From: CAVVAL01 sp963742725
GTDB taxonomy: Bacteria; Actinomycetota; Actinomycetes; Mycobacteriales; Cryptosporangiaceae
DNA: 64,000 nucleotides
NCBI GenBank assembly: GCA_963742725.1
Contig: CAVUMX010000003.1
Coordinates: 2,170,001 to 2,234,000 of the forward strand
Direction: 5' to 3'
Part shown: in pieces, positions 25,428 to 34,481 of the stretch
Position numbering within the stretch: the stretch's first letter is position 1
How the letters are laid out: every line of letters starts with the position of its first letter
Position numbers and translations under genes: made by a program
Notes under the pieces: model-generated
Told to the model about the DNA's origin: nothing
Seen by the model: the letters and a program-made list of their open reading frames with translations, nothing else
Databases searched by the model: none

Positions 25428-26606
25428 CTAGTGGACTTCGACCGTGGGGGTGAGTCCGCGGAGTTCGTCGGGGAGGTCGGCGCCCATCTCCTCAGCCAGG
25501 CGCAGGGCTTCGTAGATCAGGGTTTCCACGATCTGGGACTCGGGCACGGTTTTGATGACTTCGCCCTTGACGAAGATCTGGCCCTTGCCGTTCCCGGAGG
25601 CGACCCCCAGGTCGGCCTCACGCGCCTCACCCGGGCCGTTCACCACGCAGCCCATGACCGCGACCCGCAGCGGCACCGGCAACCCTTCCAGCCCGGCGGA
25701 CACTTCCTCAGCCAACGTGTAGACGTCGACCTGCGCCCGGCCGCAGGAGGGGCAGGACACGATCTCCAGACCACGTTCGCGTAGACCCAACGATTCCAGG
25801 ATCTGGTTACCGACCTTCACCTCCTCCACCGGCGGCGCCGACAGCGAGACCCGGATCGTGTCCCCGATCCCCTCAGCCAGCAGCGCCCCGAACGCCACCG
25901 CCGATTTGATGGTGCCCTGGAACGCCGGCCCGGCCTCCGTCACACCAAGGTGCAGCGGATAGTCACACGCCGCCGCCAACTGCCGGTACGCCTGCACCAT
26001 CACCACCGGGTCGTTGTGCTTCACCGAAATCTTGATGTCCCGGAAATCGTGCTCCTCAAACAGCGAGCACTCCCACAACGCCGACTCCACCAACGCCTCC
26101 GGCGTCGCCCGCCCATACTTCTCCAGCAGCCGCTTATCCAACGAGCCGGCGTTCACCCCGATCCGGATCGGCACCCCCGCCCCCGCCGCCGCCCGCGCGA
26201 TCTCCCCGACCTTGTCATCGAAGGCCTTGATGTTGCCCGGGTTCACCCGCACCGCCGCACACCCCGCCTCGATCGCCGCGAACACATACTTCGGCTGGAA
26301 ATGAATATCGGCGATCACCGGAATCGGGGACTTCCGCGCGATGACCGGCAACGCCTCCGCGTCATCCGCCGACGGCACCGCCACCCGCACAATCTGACAC
26401 CCCGCCGCGGTCAACTCCGCGATCTGCTGCAACGTCGCATTGATATCCGTCGTCGGCGTCGTCGTCATCGACTGCACCGACACCGGCGCATCCCCACCCA
26501 CCAACACCGACCCCACCCTGATCTGACGAGACTTACGACGCTCAGCAAGCTTCGGAGCGGGAATGGCGGGCATGCCCAGGGATACGGCGGTCACGGTGTC
26601 CTTCAA
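25428..26606 (-). CDS. ispG: 4-hydroxy-3-methylbut-2-enyl diphosphate synthase
   Basis: The 392-residue enzyme converts MEcPP to HMBPP, the sixth step of the MEP isoprenoid pathway, using a 4Fe-4S cluster. The cluster Cys lie in VSCPSCGRAQVD and AVMGCVVNGPGEA; the TIM-barrel start VQSMTTTPTTDI is intact. Wobble positions in the first two thirds are even richer in C than in neighbours. It is 3 bp from rseP, and dxr follows upstream, so three genes of isoprenoid and membrane function form one unit. Confidence 0.97.
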   Translation of the reverse strand: MKDTVTAVSLGMPAIPAPKLAERRKSRQIRVGSVLVGGDAPVSVQSMTTTPTTDINATLQQIAELTAAGCQIVRVAVPSADDAEALPVIARKSPIPVIADIHFQPKYVFAAIEAGCAAVRVNPGNIKAFDDKVGEIARAAAGAGVPIRIGVNAGSLDKRLLEKYGRATPEALVESALWECSLFEEHDFRDIKISVKHNDPVVMVQAYRQLAAACDYPLHLGVTEAGPAFQGTIKSAVAFGALLAEGIGDTIRVSLSAPPVEEVKVGNQILESLGLRERGLEIVSCPSCGRAQVDVYTLAEEVSAGLEGLPVPLRVAVMGCVVNGPGEAREADLGVASGNGKGQIFVKGEVIKTVPESQIVETLIYEALRLAEEMGADLPDELRGLTPTVEVH

Positions 26607-26609
26607 ACG

Positions 26610-27893
26610 CTACGGGGCGAGGGTGATCGGGTTGACGACGTCCGTGATGAGCGTCAGCAGCGAGATGCCGCCGAACACGAGGATCACCACGTACGTGATG
26701 GGCATCAGTTTGGTGTAGTCGACACGGCCCGGGTCGGGGCGGCCACGGCGCGCGGCGACCCAGGACCGGGCGCGTTCGTACCAGGCGATCGCGATGTGGC
26801 CGCCGTCGAGCGGGAGCAGCGGGATCAGGTTGAACACGCCGATGAACAGGTTCAGCCCGGCGAGCAGGGAGAGGAAGAAGTACCACGCGCCGACCTCGAC
26901 GGCCTCGCCGCCGAGCCGGCTGGCGCCGAGCACGCTGATCGGCGTGTCCTTGTCGCGCTCCTCGCCGGCGAGCGCCGCGAAGAGCTTCGGCACCTTCTCC
27001 GGGAACTTCTTCATCGCGGTGAACGTGCCGACGAAGAACTGGCCGAACTGGTTGCTGGCGGCCCCGACGCTGTTGCTCAGAGGGGCGGTGACGATGGGCT
27101 GCTTCGTCACGCCCAGCGTGCCGACCGTCTCGATGTTCTCCCGCTTGACGATCCCGGTCTTCGGGTCGCCCTTGATCAGCCCCGTCTTCTTGTCGACCTT
27201 GGGTCGCTCGGTGGCTACGAGCTTCACGTCCACCGTGCGCTCGGCATCGCCGCGCTCGTAGGACAGCGTGACGGTCGACCCGCCCGCGGCACGGATCTTG
27301 TCGACCAGCTTCTCCCAGCTGCTGACCTGCCTGCCGTTGAACTCGGTGACGACGTCGCCCGCACGCAGGCCGGCGGCCTTCGCCGGCGCCACCGGGTCCT
27401 CGGCGCCGCAGTCCGCGCGCTGCTTGGCGGCCGGCTTGTCGATCTCCCACTTGGCGATGACGCAGTCCTGCACCGTGCCGATCTCCGCGCGGGCGATGCC
27501 GGACGCCTCCACGTTGGGCACGCCCACCGCGAACGTCATGATCCACAGCAACAGGAACCCGATGACGAAGTGGGTCGCCGAACCGGCCGACAGCACGACC
27601 GTGCGCTTCCACAGCGGCTTGCGCCAGAACACCCGGTGCTCGTCGGCGGGGTCGACGTCGTCGTCGAGCGGCGTCATCCCGACGATCTTGACGAAGCCAC
27701 CGGCCGGGATCGCCTTGACCCCGTACTCGGTCTCCCCGCGCTTGAACGACCACAGCGTGGTGCCGAAGCCGACGAAGTACTGGGTCACCTTCATGCCGAA
27801 GGCCTTGGCGGTACCCATGTGACCCGCCTCGTGCAGGCACACCGAGACAATGATGCCCAGTGCGAAAAGCGCGAACCCCAGCGCGTACGCCAT
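26610..27893 (-). CDS. rseP: Site-2 intramembrane metalloprotease
   Basis: The 427-residue membrane protease has the zinc motif LHEAGH in the first TM (about residue 21), a PDZ domain (about 165-245, GLRAGDVVTEFNGRQVSSWEKLV) and the third ligand in NLIPLLPLDGGHI near residue 355. It cuts single-pass anti-sigma factors or signal-peptide remnants in the membrane. It lies between dxr and ispG, a conserved actinobacterial order, with gaps of 2-3 bp. Confidence 0.95.
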   Translation of the reverse strand: MAYALGFALFALGIIVSVCLHEAGHMGTAKAFGMKVTQYFVGFGTTLWSFKRGETEYGVKAIPAGGFVKIVGMTPLDDDVDPADEHRVFWRKPLWKRTVVLSAGSATHFVIGFLLLWIMTFAVGVPNVEASGIARAEIGTVQDCVIAKWEIDKPAAKQRADCGAEDPVAPAKAAGLRAGDVVTEFNGRQVSSWEKLVDKIRAAGGSTVTLSYERGDAERTVDVKLVATERPKVDKKTGLIKGDPKTGIVKRENIETVGTLGVTKQPIVTAPLSNSVGAASNQFGQFFVGTFTAMKKFPEKVPKLFAALAGEERDKDTPISVLGASRLGGEAVEVGAWYFFLSLLAGLNLFIGVFNLIPLLPLDGGHIAIAWYERARSWVAARRGRPDPGRVDYTKLMPITYVVILVFGGISLLTLITDVVNPITLAP

Positions 27894-27895
27894 GC

Positions 27896-29140
27896 TCAGC
27901 TACCAGTCCTCTCCACGGCCGACGGCCTGTCCGGTCCGAAGGCCAACGCGTGCGCCTGGTCACGAGCCCACCGCTCGGCCGTCAGCACGTCCTCGACGCT
28001 ACCTGGCTCGTCGAAGTGACCGTCCGCGACGGCGGCGTCCACGACGGCCGCCACAGTGTCCACGATGCCGGTGAACGGCAAGCGCCCGTCGAGGAAGGCG
28101 GCCACGCACTCCTCGTTCGCCGCGTTGAACACGGCCGGCAGGCAGCGGCCCGCCGCGCCGACCTGCTTCGCCAGCCGGACGGCCGGGAACGCCTCGTCGT
28201 CGAGCGGTTCGAACGTCCAGCTCTGCGCGGCCGTCCAGTCCATGCCGGGGGCGGCGTCGGCGACCCGGTCGGGCCAGCCCAGCGCGAGCGCGATCGGCAG
28301 GCGCATGTCCGGCGGGCTGACCTGCGCGAGCGTCGACCCGTCGTGGAACTCGACCATCGAGTGGATGATCGACTGCGCGTGGACGACCACGTCGACGGCG
28401 TCGTACGGCGTCCCGAACAGCTCGTGCGCCTCGATCACTTCCAGGGCCTTGTTCATGAGGGTCGCCGAGTTGATCGTCACGACGGGGCCCATGTCCCAGG
28501 TGGGGTGGGCGAGCGCCGCCTCGGGCGTGACGCCGGCCAGCTCGGCGCGGGTGCGCCCCCGGAACGGGCCGCCGCTGGCGGTCAGGACGAGCCGGCGCAC
28601 CTCCTCCGCGCGGCCGCCCCGCAGGCACTGTGCCAGGGCGCTGTGCTCGGAGTCGACCGGGACGATCTGCCCCGGTTTCGCGGCGGCGCGGACCAGCGAC
28701 CCGCCCGCCACCAGGGACTCCTTGTTCGCGAGCGCGAGCGTGCGGCCGGCGCGGAGGGCCGCGAGGGTCGGTGCGAGGCCGATCGAGCCGGTGATGCCGT
28801 TGAGGACGACGTCGCACGGCCAGGCGGCCAGCTCGGTCACGGCGCCGGGCCCGGCGATGATCTTCGGCATGGCGAAGCCCCCCGCGCTGTACCCGCGCCG
28901 GGACGCCTCGGCGTAGAACGCGAGTTGCAGGTCCTGGGCGGCGCTCCCGCGGGCGACCGCGACGGCGTCGACCCCGAACTCCAGCGCCTGCTCGGCGAGC
29001 AGCGCCACGTTCCCGCCGCCCCCGGCGAGGCCGACGACACGGAACCGGCCGGGATTGCGCCGGATCACGTCGAGGGCCTGCGTGCCGATCGAGCCGGTGG
29101 CGCCGAGCAGCACCACCTCACGGGAGGTCATGGGTCTCAT
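27896..29140 (-). CDS. dxr: 1-deoxy-D-xylulose 5-phosphate reductoisomerase
   Basis: The 414-residue enzyme makes MEP from DXP with NADPH. It shows the Rossmann start VVLLGATGSIGTQALDVI, ALANKESLVAGG, the metal/substrate segment IVPVDSEHSALAQC, ASGGPFRGR and HPTWDMGPVVTINSATLMNKALEVIEAHELF. The start may be the ATG at 29140 (GAGGG ten bases upstream) or 29131. It heads the dxr-rseP-ispG operon, which faces away from the TetR gene at 29337. Confidence 0.96.
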   Translation of the reverse strand: MRPMTSREVVLLGATGSIGTQALDVIRRNPGRFRVVGLAGGGGNVALLAEQALEFGVDAVAVARGSAAQDLQLAFYAEASRRGYSAGGFAMPKIIAGPGAVTELAAWPCDVVLNGITGSIGLAPTLAALRAGRTLALANKESLVAGGSLVRAAAKPGQIVPVDSEHSALAQCLRGGRAEEVRRLVLTASGGPFRGRTRAELAGVTPEAALAHPTWDMGPVVTINSATLMNKALEVIEAHELFGTPYDAVDVVVHAQSIIHSMVEFHDGSTLAQVSPPDMRLPIALALGWPDRVADAAPGMDWTAAQSWTFEPLDDEAFPAVRLAKQVGAAGRCLPAVFNAANEECVAAFLDGRLPFTGIVDTVAAVVDAAVADGHFDEPGSVEDVLTAERWARDQAHALAFGPDRPSAVERTGS

Positions 29141-29336
29141 TGTCCCGCATCCCTCACCCAGGCAGAAAACCGCAGGTGACGGCAGCTCTCCGTGACGAGC
29201 TGAGAACCATTCGTATTCGGAGGGTTACCAATCCCGTCCGGCGTCGTTGTCGTAGGTAAGCACGGTGAACGGCTCTGGGGAGGGCCATTCAGGCATCGGT
29301 CGCCGTCGCACATTCTTCACTCACGCCAAGGGGGTC

Positions 29337-29999
29337 ATGACGGTGACAGTGATGGTGAATCGCAGGGAGCGCGTCCGCGCTGCGACGGTTCAGGAGATCA
29401 AGGACGTCGCTCGCCGGCAGCTCGTCACCGAAGGTGCCGCCGCCGTTTCGCTTCGTGCCATCGCCCGCGAGATGGGCATGACCGCCCCGGCCTTGTACCG
29501 GTACTTCCCGAGCTTCGACCACCTGGTCCGCTCGCTGGTCGGGGACCTGTTCGACGAGGTGTGCGAGGCCATGGAGGACGCGCGCGACCTCCTGCCGGCC
29601 GGCGATGCCGACGGCCGCCTGATCGCCGTCTGCCGCACCTTCCGGGCCTGGTCCGTGGGGCACCGCGCCGAGTTCGGGCTCCTCTTCAACACGCCGCTCC
29701 CCGGTCACACCGGCGACCCGGCCTCCCCCGCCCAGGTCGGCGGCGCCCGGTTCGGACGGATCTTCTTCGATCTGTTCACCCAGGTGTGGCACCTGCACAA
29801 CCCCACCGGCGACAGCGCCGACACGATCCTGTCGTGCTGGACCCGCCTCTACGGACTCGTCAGCCTGGAGGTCTTCAACCACCTGCGTTTCGCGGTCGAC
29901 GACGCCGAGCCGTTCTTTGAATCCGAACTGCGTGATATCGCACTGCGTCTGGGTATGCCTACCCTCGGTATCGAGGAAAGACTTCAGACGATCTCCTGA
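29337..29999 (+). CDS. TetR-family transcriptional regulator
   Basis: The 220-residue protein has a TetR HTH: VQEIKDVARRQLVTEGAAAVSLRAIAREMGMTAPALYRYFPSFDHLV, followed by a helical ligand domain ending WTRLYGLVSLEVFNHLRF. The ATG at 29337 follows AAGGGGGTC. It diverges from dxr. No exporter or enzyme is directly adjacent apart from the EAL-GAF gene 86 bp downstream, so its target is not evident. Confidence 0.9.
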   Translation: MTVTVMVNRRERVRAATVQEIKDVARRQLVTEGAAAVSLRAIAREMGMTAPALYRYFPSFDHLVRSLVGDLFDEVCEAMEDARDLLPAGDADGRLIAVCRTFRAWSVGHRAEFGLLFNTPLPGHTGDPASPAQVGGARFGRIFFDLFTQVWHLHNPTGDSADTILSCWTRLYGLVSLEVFNHLRFAVDDAEPFFESELRDIALRLGMPTLGIEERLQTIS

Positions 30000-30085
30000 C
30001 GCAATAATGTCGTCGCGTCAGGCATCATCGCAGTAAGGTCCGGCCGGGGGGCTTACCAGAACCGCACACAAGAGGGGCTGCGCTG

Positions 30086-31390
30086 GTGAGTTTCACCCGA
30101 ATGGGCACAGTGCGACCAGTACGGAGTCGGCGCGTGATCGGACGAGGTTCGCGCCGCCTAGCGCAGGGCGGAGGGGCTGTCCCCACCGCGGCCGACGTCC
30201 GACGTCTCCTGCGCAACGGCGGGCCACAGATCCTGGCTCAGCCGATCCTCGATATCACTGTCGGTGAGGTAACCGGATACGAGGCGCTGGCCCGGTTCCC
30301 GCAGCCGCCGTCGGCCGAACCCCAGGACTGGTTCGCCGCGGCGCACCGGGTCGGCCTCGGCGCGGCGCTGGAGGCCCTCGCGGTCGCCCGCGCGCTCGAA
30401 CTCGGCGACGGGCGCCCGGCGGGGTCCATCCTCTCGGTGAACGTCAGCCCGTCCGTGCTGGACAGCCCCGAACTGGCCGCCGTCCTGCCGCTCGACCTGA
30501 CCGGCCTCCAGTTCGAGGTCACCGAGCACGAACTCGCCGACGACGCCACCGTCCTCATCAATTCCCTGGAACGGCTCCGCCGGCGCGGCGCGCACATCGC
30601 GGTCGACGACGTCGGCGAGGGGTATGCCGGGCTCAAGCGCATGATGGGGCTCCGCCCGGACGTCCTGAAGATCGATCGCGCCCTCGTCACCGGCGCCAGC
30701 CTGGACGCCGCCAAGGTGGCCGTGATGGAAGCCGTCGTCCACTACGCGAACCGCACCGGTGCCCAGGTGTGCGCCGAGGGCATCGAGAGCGTCGAGGATC
30801 TTGCCGTCGTCGCCGAACTCGACGTGACGCTCGCCCAGGGCTGGGTCGTCGGACGTCCCGCCGGCCAGTTCTTCGCGGCCAGCGACGCCGCCCGTGCCGC
30901 GTGCGCCGCCGCCAACACCGGCGAGCTGCGCGGGGACGGCCACGCCGACAGTCCCGCCCGCGACATCGTCCACCTGCTCGACGCCCTCGCCGCCGCCCCC
31001 GACCTCGCCGAGGCGCACGCCCGCATCGGCGCCGCCGCCCGGCTCCTGGGCTGCGACACCGCCCGGCTGGTGCTGGCGGAGGAGTTCGACGGCGACCGGC
31101 TCGCGAAGTCGGCCACGGCCCGGCTGGTGCTGGCCGAGCGCATCACCGGCCGCATCGTCACCAGCACGGCCGCGGACACCGACCACCACATCCTCAGCAC
31201 ATCCGGCGACGCCTCGCTGCTGCTGCTCCCCCTGGTCAGCGCCGGACGCACCGTCGGGCTGCTGGAGTGCGCCCGCGCCGAGGAGCGTCCGTGGAGCCGG
31301 GCGCAGCTGCGGATGGTGCGCGCGGTGGCCGCCGCGACCGGCCCAGTCGCCGGCAACCTGTCCGCCACGGCCTACCAGGGCCAGGGCTAG
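30086..31390 (+). CDS. EAL-domain protein with C-terminal GAF-like domain
   Basis: The 434-residue protein has an EAL domain (about residues 45-270) with GYEALARF, VNVSPSVL, FEVTEHEL, VDDVGEGYAGLKRM (DDFGTG is usual), VLKIDRAL, AEGIES and AQGW. The metal and catalytic Glu, Asn, Asp and Lys are present, so c-di-GMP hydrolysis is possible. The C-terminal 150 residues look like a GAF sensor domain. There is no GGDEF or TM part. The sequence TARLVLAE occurs twice within 25 residues (31061-31134), a small internal duplication. The GTG start follows GAGGGG. Confidence 0.8.
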   Translation: MSFTRMGTVRPVRSRRVIGRGSRRLAQGGGAVPTAADVRRLLRNGGPQILAQPILDITVGEVTGYEALARFPQPPSAEPQDWFAAAHRVGLGAALEALAVARALELGDGRPAGSILSVNVSPSVLDSPELAAVLPLDLTGLQFEVTEHELADDATVLINSLERLRRRGAHIAVDDVGEGYAGLKRMMGLRPDVLKIDRALVTGASLDAAKVAVMEAVVHYANRTGAQVCAEGIESVEDLAVVAELDVTLAQGWVVGRPAGQFFAASDAARAACAAANTGELRGDGHADSPARDIVHLLDALAAAPDLAEAHARIGAAARLLGCDTARLVLAEEFDGDRLAKSATARLVLAERITGRIVTSTAADTDHHILSTSGDASLLLLPLVSAGRTVGLLECARAEERPWSRAQLRMVRAVAAATGPVAGNLSATAYQGQG

Positions 31391-32612
31391 GCGACCGCTC
31401 GTTCCTGGATACCCCAGGGTGAGCCGTACGCGGTCAGCAGGTCCAGGAACGGCACCGCGTCGAACGCCTCCGGGCCGAGCACGCCGGCGTCCTGCCACGC
31501 GCCGCTGGCGAGCAGTTCGAGCGCGACGACCGGGTTGATCGCCGTCTGCCACACGACGGCCTGGGCACCGTACTCGGCCATGCTCTGGGCGTTGTCGACG
31601 ACGTGGTAGAGGTACACCTCGCGCGGTTCGCCGTCCTTGCCGGTGCCGGTGACCCAGGTGCCGGCGCAGGTGCGGCCGTCCATCCGGTCGCCGAGGCCGG
31701 CCGGGTCAGGCAGGCAGGCGGCGACGACGTCGCGCGGGGAGACGCTGGCACCGTTCACCCGGACCTTCTCCGTCGAGTCCAGGCCCAGCGCGTGCAGGGT
31801 CCTGAGGATGCCGATGAACTCGGCGCCGAGCCCGTACTTGAACGTCACCCGGCGCGCCTTGACCCAGCGCGGGACGAGCAGCACCTCCTCGTGCTCCACG
31901 TTCACGCACTCGACGGGGCCGATGCCGGCCGGGAAGTCGAACACCTCCGGCTCGCTGAACGGCTCGGTCGTGAACCAGCCCCGGTCGGCCTCCCAGACGA
32001 TCGGCGGGTTGAGGCACTCCTCGATCGTCGTCCAGATCGAGAACGACGGCGCGAAGACGGGCTGGCCGTCGTCGCCCCGGACCACCAGGTTCGCGCCGTC
32101 CCGGATGCCGATCTCGTCGATCTCGCTGAACAGGTGGTCGGCCGCGTACCGGGCGAACACGTCCGACAGGCCCGGCTCGACGCCCATCCCGACCAGCGCG
32201 AGCCGGCCCGCGTCGCGCCAGGCGTCCGCGCGGGCGAACTGCTCGTCGCCCAGCATCACCCCGGTCTTCTCGTACGGACGGTCGGGGTGCGGGCGTGACA
32301 GCGACATCGCCATGTCGAGGTAGTGGACGTCGGCCCGCTCGGCCGCGGCGAAGACCGGCACGACGAAGCGGGGATCCACCGCGTTCAGCACGTGCGTGAC
32401 GCGCTCGGCGCGGATCAGCGCCTCCACGGCACCGGAGTCGCCCGCGTCGAGCTGTGCGGCCGTGTAGCGCGGGTCCAGGGCCGCTGACCTGCGTGCGCCT
32501 TGGCGAGGTCGTAGTCGGCGACGACCAGGTGCTCGAAGAAGTCACGCCGGGCGGCGATGGCCGCCGCCGCGCCGCCGACACCACCCGCGCCCACGAGCAG
32601 GATCCGCATCAT
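31387..32612 (-). pseudogene. Saccharopine-dehydrogenase-family oxidoreductase, broken by a frameshift
   Basis: The N-terminal Rossmann part (MMRILLVGAGGVGGAAAAIAARRDFFEHLVVADYD, from 32612) and the remaining 346 residues lie in different frames, meeting at about 32484-32492. One missing base restores SAALDPRYTAAQLDAGDSG and a protein of about 408 residues. The C-terminal part has HYLDMAMSLS, VGMGVEPGLSDVFARYA and WEADRGWFTTEPFSEPEVFDFPAGIGPVE, typical of saccharopine dehydrogenase/carboxynorspermidine synthase relatives. It overlaps the EAL gene stop by four bases. A role in lysine or polyamine metabolism fits the neighbours but the exact reaction is unknown. Confidence 0.8.
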
Positions 32613-32742
32613 CGCCGCCTCCTGAATGCCGATTCAGAACCCACACGCTAGCGGAACATGATCGTCGGCGCACTCGATCGACGCGGATTCCACCCTCCTG
32701 GCCCGCCCTGACCGCACTATCCGCACCTAAGGCGCACGAAAA

Positions 32743-32772
32743 GCCCGCCCCGGCGAACTATCCGGGACGGGC
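32743..32772 (-). terminator. Rho-independent terminator of the MBL-Rieske gene
   Basis: GCCCGCCCCGG (32743-32753) and CCGGGACGGGC (32762-32772) pair with one mismatch around an 8-nt loop. On the minus strand the hairpin begins 15 nt past the stop at 32788 and is followed by UUUU (32739-32742). Confidence 0.85.
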
Positions 32773-32787
32773 ATGGACGAGCGTCGA

Positions 32788-34344
32788 CTACTGCGTGGCG
32801 GCAGCGCCTTCGCGCGAGCTGCGGATCGGGTGGCCCACCGACGTCATGCACTTGCCGTCGTCGAGCCGCCACTTCCAGCCGTGCATCTGGCAGGTCAGGA
32901 CGCCGTCCTCGATCTGCCCGAACTTCGACAGGTCGGCCTTGAGGTGCGGGCACCGCCGCTGAACGACCCAGCCGTCGAGAGTGGTGTCCTCGATGTCCGT
33001 GTTCTGCTCGGCGTACCAGCCCTCGGCGTACTGGATGCGCTCCTCGGACAGGCACTTGAAGAACGTGTAGACGTACTCGTTGTACGGGCCGACCCGGTTG
33101 GCGGTGAACCGGCACGACAGGAACAGGCTGTTGACCCAGTCGCCCTCGCCGCTGTGGATGAGGTGCTCGACGAGGCCGCGCGCGGTGCGGAACCGGTACC
33201 GGACCTTCTCGTCGTCGTAGAGCCGGACCTCGCGGTTCGGGAAGTCGATGACCAGGTCCACATCGCCGCGCTCGGCGTCCTCGGCGGTGAAGCGGACGGG
33301 GCCGCCCACGCCGTCGGACATGCGGTTCGCCTCGGCCATCAGCGGCTCGAACCAGGGCTTCAACGCGGCGAGGATGTCGATCTCAGGGTGGGACCAGGTG
33401 GCCTTCTCCGCCTCCAGCGCCGGCAGCTTCCGGGCCTGGTACTCGCGGAGGTACGCCTCCTTCTCCACGAAGATCCGCTCGACCTCCTGCTGCGGCACCG
33501 GGTGCGTCACCGGGCAGCCATCGGCGGACAGGTCGGCGACCGACCCGGGAATCAGCAGCCGCGAGTTGTCCCGGCCTTCGGCGGCCATGAACTTCTCGAA
33601 CTCCCACTGGTCCGGGAAGATGTTGCCCTCGTCCCCGAAGATGTCGTTGATCTGCCACAGATCGGGGTCGAGGAAGCACGGCGGGCCGGCGGTCGGGAAG
33701 ACGTAGCTGGCCTTGAGGTCGTCGATGTAACGCAGGGTGCGGTCGAACTGGCGGGCACGCTTCTGCTTACCGAACGCGCGCTTCGCGTTCTCCGGCAGGT
33801 CGTAGACCATCGGGTACCAGATGGCGCCGGAGTACTGGAGCAGGTGCGCGTCGACGTGGCCCAACTCGGCGAACGTCGACAGGTCGGTCGGGCGGGCGTC
33901 GTTCTGGTTGAGCAGCGTGAGGCCGTCGGCGCGCAGCCACAGCGCCGAGTCGCCGATCGGGCCGTCGGTGGGCGATACCAGCGCGTGGATCATCACCTCC
34001 AGGCCGTCCAGGTCGATGACCTCGCCGCTCTCCGGCTGGACGAACTTCGAGAAGCCCAGCGAGATCAGGGCGTCCTTCAGCTCGTTCGTCGGGTACTCCG
34101 GCAGCAGGACGGTGATGTCCTTGCGGATGTGCTTCATCAGTGTGGCCGGGTCGTAGTGGTCCCGGTGCAGGTGCGAGACGTAGAGGTAGTCGGCCTGGCC
34201 GAGGCGGTCCCAGTCGAGCTCGCTGTTGTCCGGGAACGGGAACCACGAACCGAAGTACGCCGGGTTCACCCAGGGGTCGCAGAGCACGCTGCCGGCGGAC
34301 GTCTCCACGAAGACACTCGCGTGGCCGGTTCCCATCACTCGCAC
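32788..34344 (-). CDS. Metallo-beta-lactamase fold plus C-terminal Rieske [2Fe-2S] protein
   Basis: The 518-residue protein joins two metal domains. Residues 1-250 form an MBL fold with GTGHASVFVETSAG, LCDPWV and the metal motif SHLHRDHYDP, plus LLQYSGAIWYP. After a linker of about 180 residues, the last 100 hold a Rieske centre: RCPHLKADLSKFG and LTCQMHGWKWRLDDGKC, giving Cys-X-His and Cys-X2-His pairs. The architecture recalls CMP-sialic acid hydroxylase, which also has Rieske and MBL-like parts, but the order is reversed here. The GTG at 34344 starts at VRVMGTGHASV. It is a single-gene unit next to potABCD. The reaction is unknown; oxidation or hydroxylation is a guess. Confidence 0.8.
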   Translation of the reverse strand: MRVMGTGHASVFVETSAGSVLCDPWVNPAYFGSWFPFPDNSELDWDRLGQADYLYVSHLHRDHYDPATLMKHIRKDITVLLPEYPTNELKDALISLGFSKFVQPESGEVIDLDGLEVMIHALVSPTDGPIGDSALWLRADGLTLLNQNDARPTDLSTFAELGHVDAHLLQYSGAIWYPMVYDLPENAKRAFGKQKRARQFDRTLRYIDDLKASYVFPTAGPPCFLDPDLWQINDIFGDEGNIFPDQWEFEKFMAAEGRDNSRLLIPGSVADLSADGCPVTHPVPQQEVERIFVEKEAYLREYQARKLPALEAEKATWSHPEIDILAALKPWFEPLMAEANRMSDGVGGPVRFTAEDAERGDVDLVIDFPNREVRLYDDEKVRYRFRTARGLVEHLIHSGEGDWVNSLFLSCRFTANRVGPYNEYVYTFFKCLSEERIQYAEGWYAEQNTDIEDTTLDGWVVQRRCPHLKADLSKFGQIEDGVLTCQMHGWKWRLDDGKCMTSVGHPIRSSREGAAATQ

Positions 34345-34481
34345 CGTCTGACCGACCTTCCGTTCGCCTCTACAGCCGCCGACCACCATACGGTGCGCGG
34401 GAGCCACCTAAGATACCGGGCGCGGCGCCGCCGCCCGCGCAGCGGCGGCCAGTGGACACAGCACGAGAGAACGGAACATCG

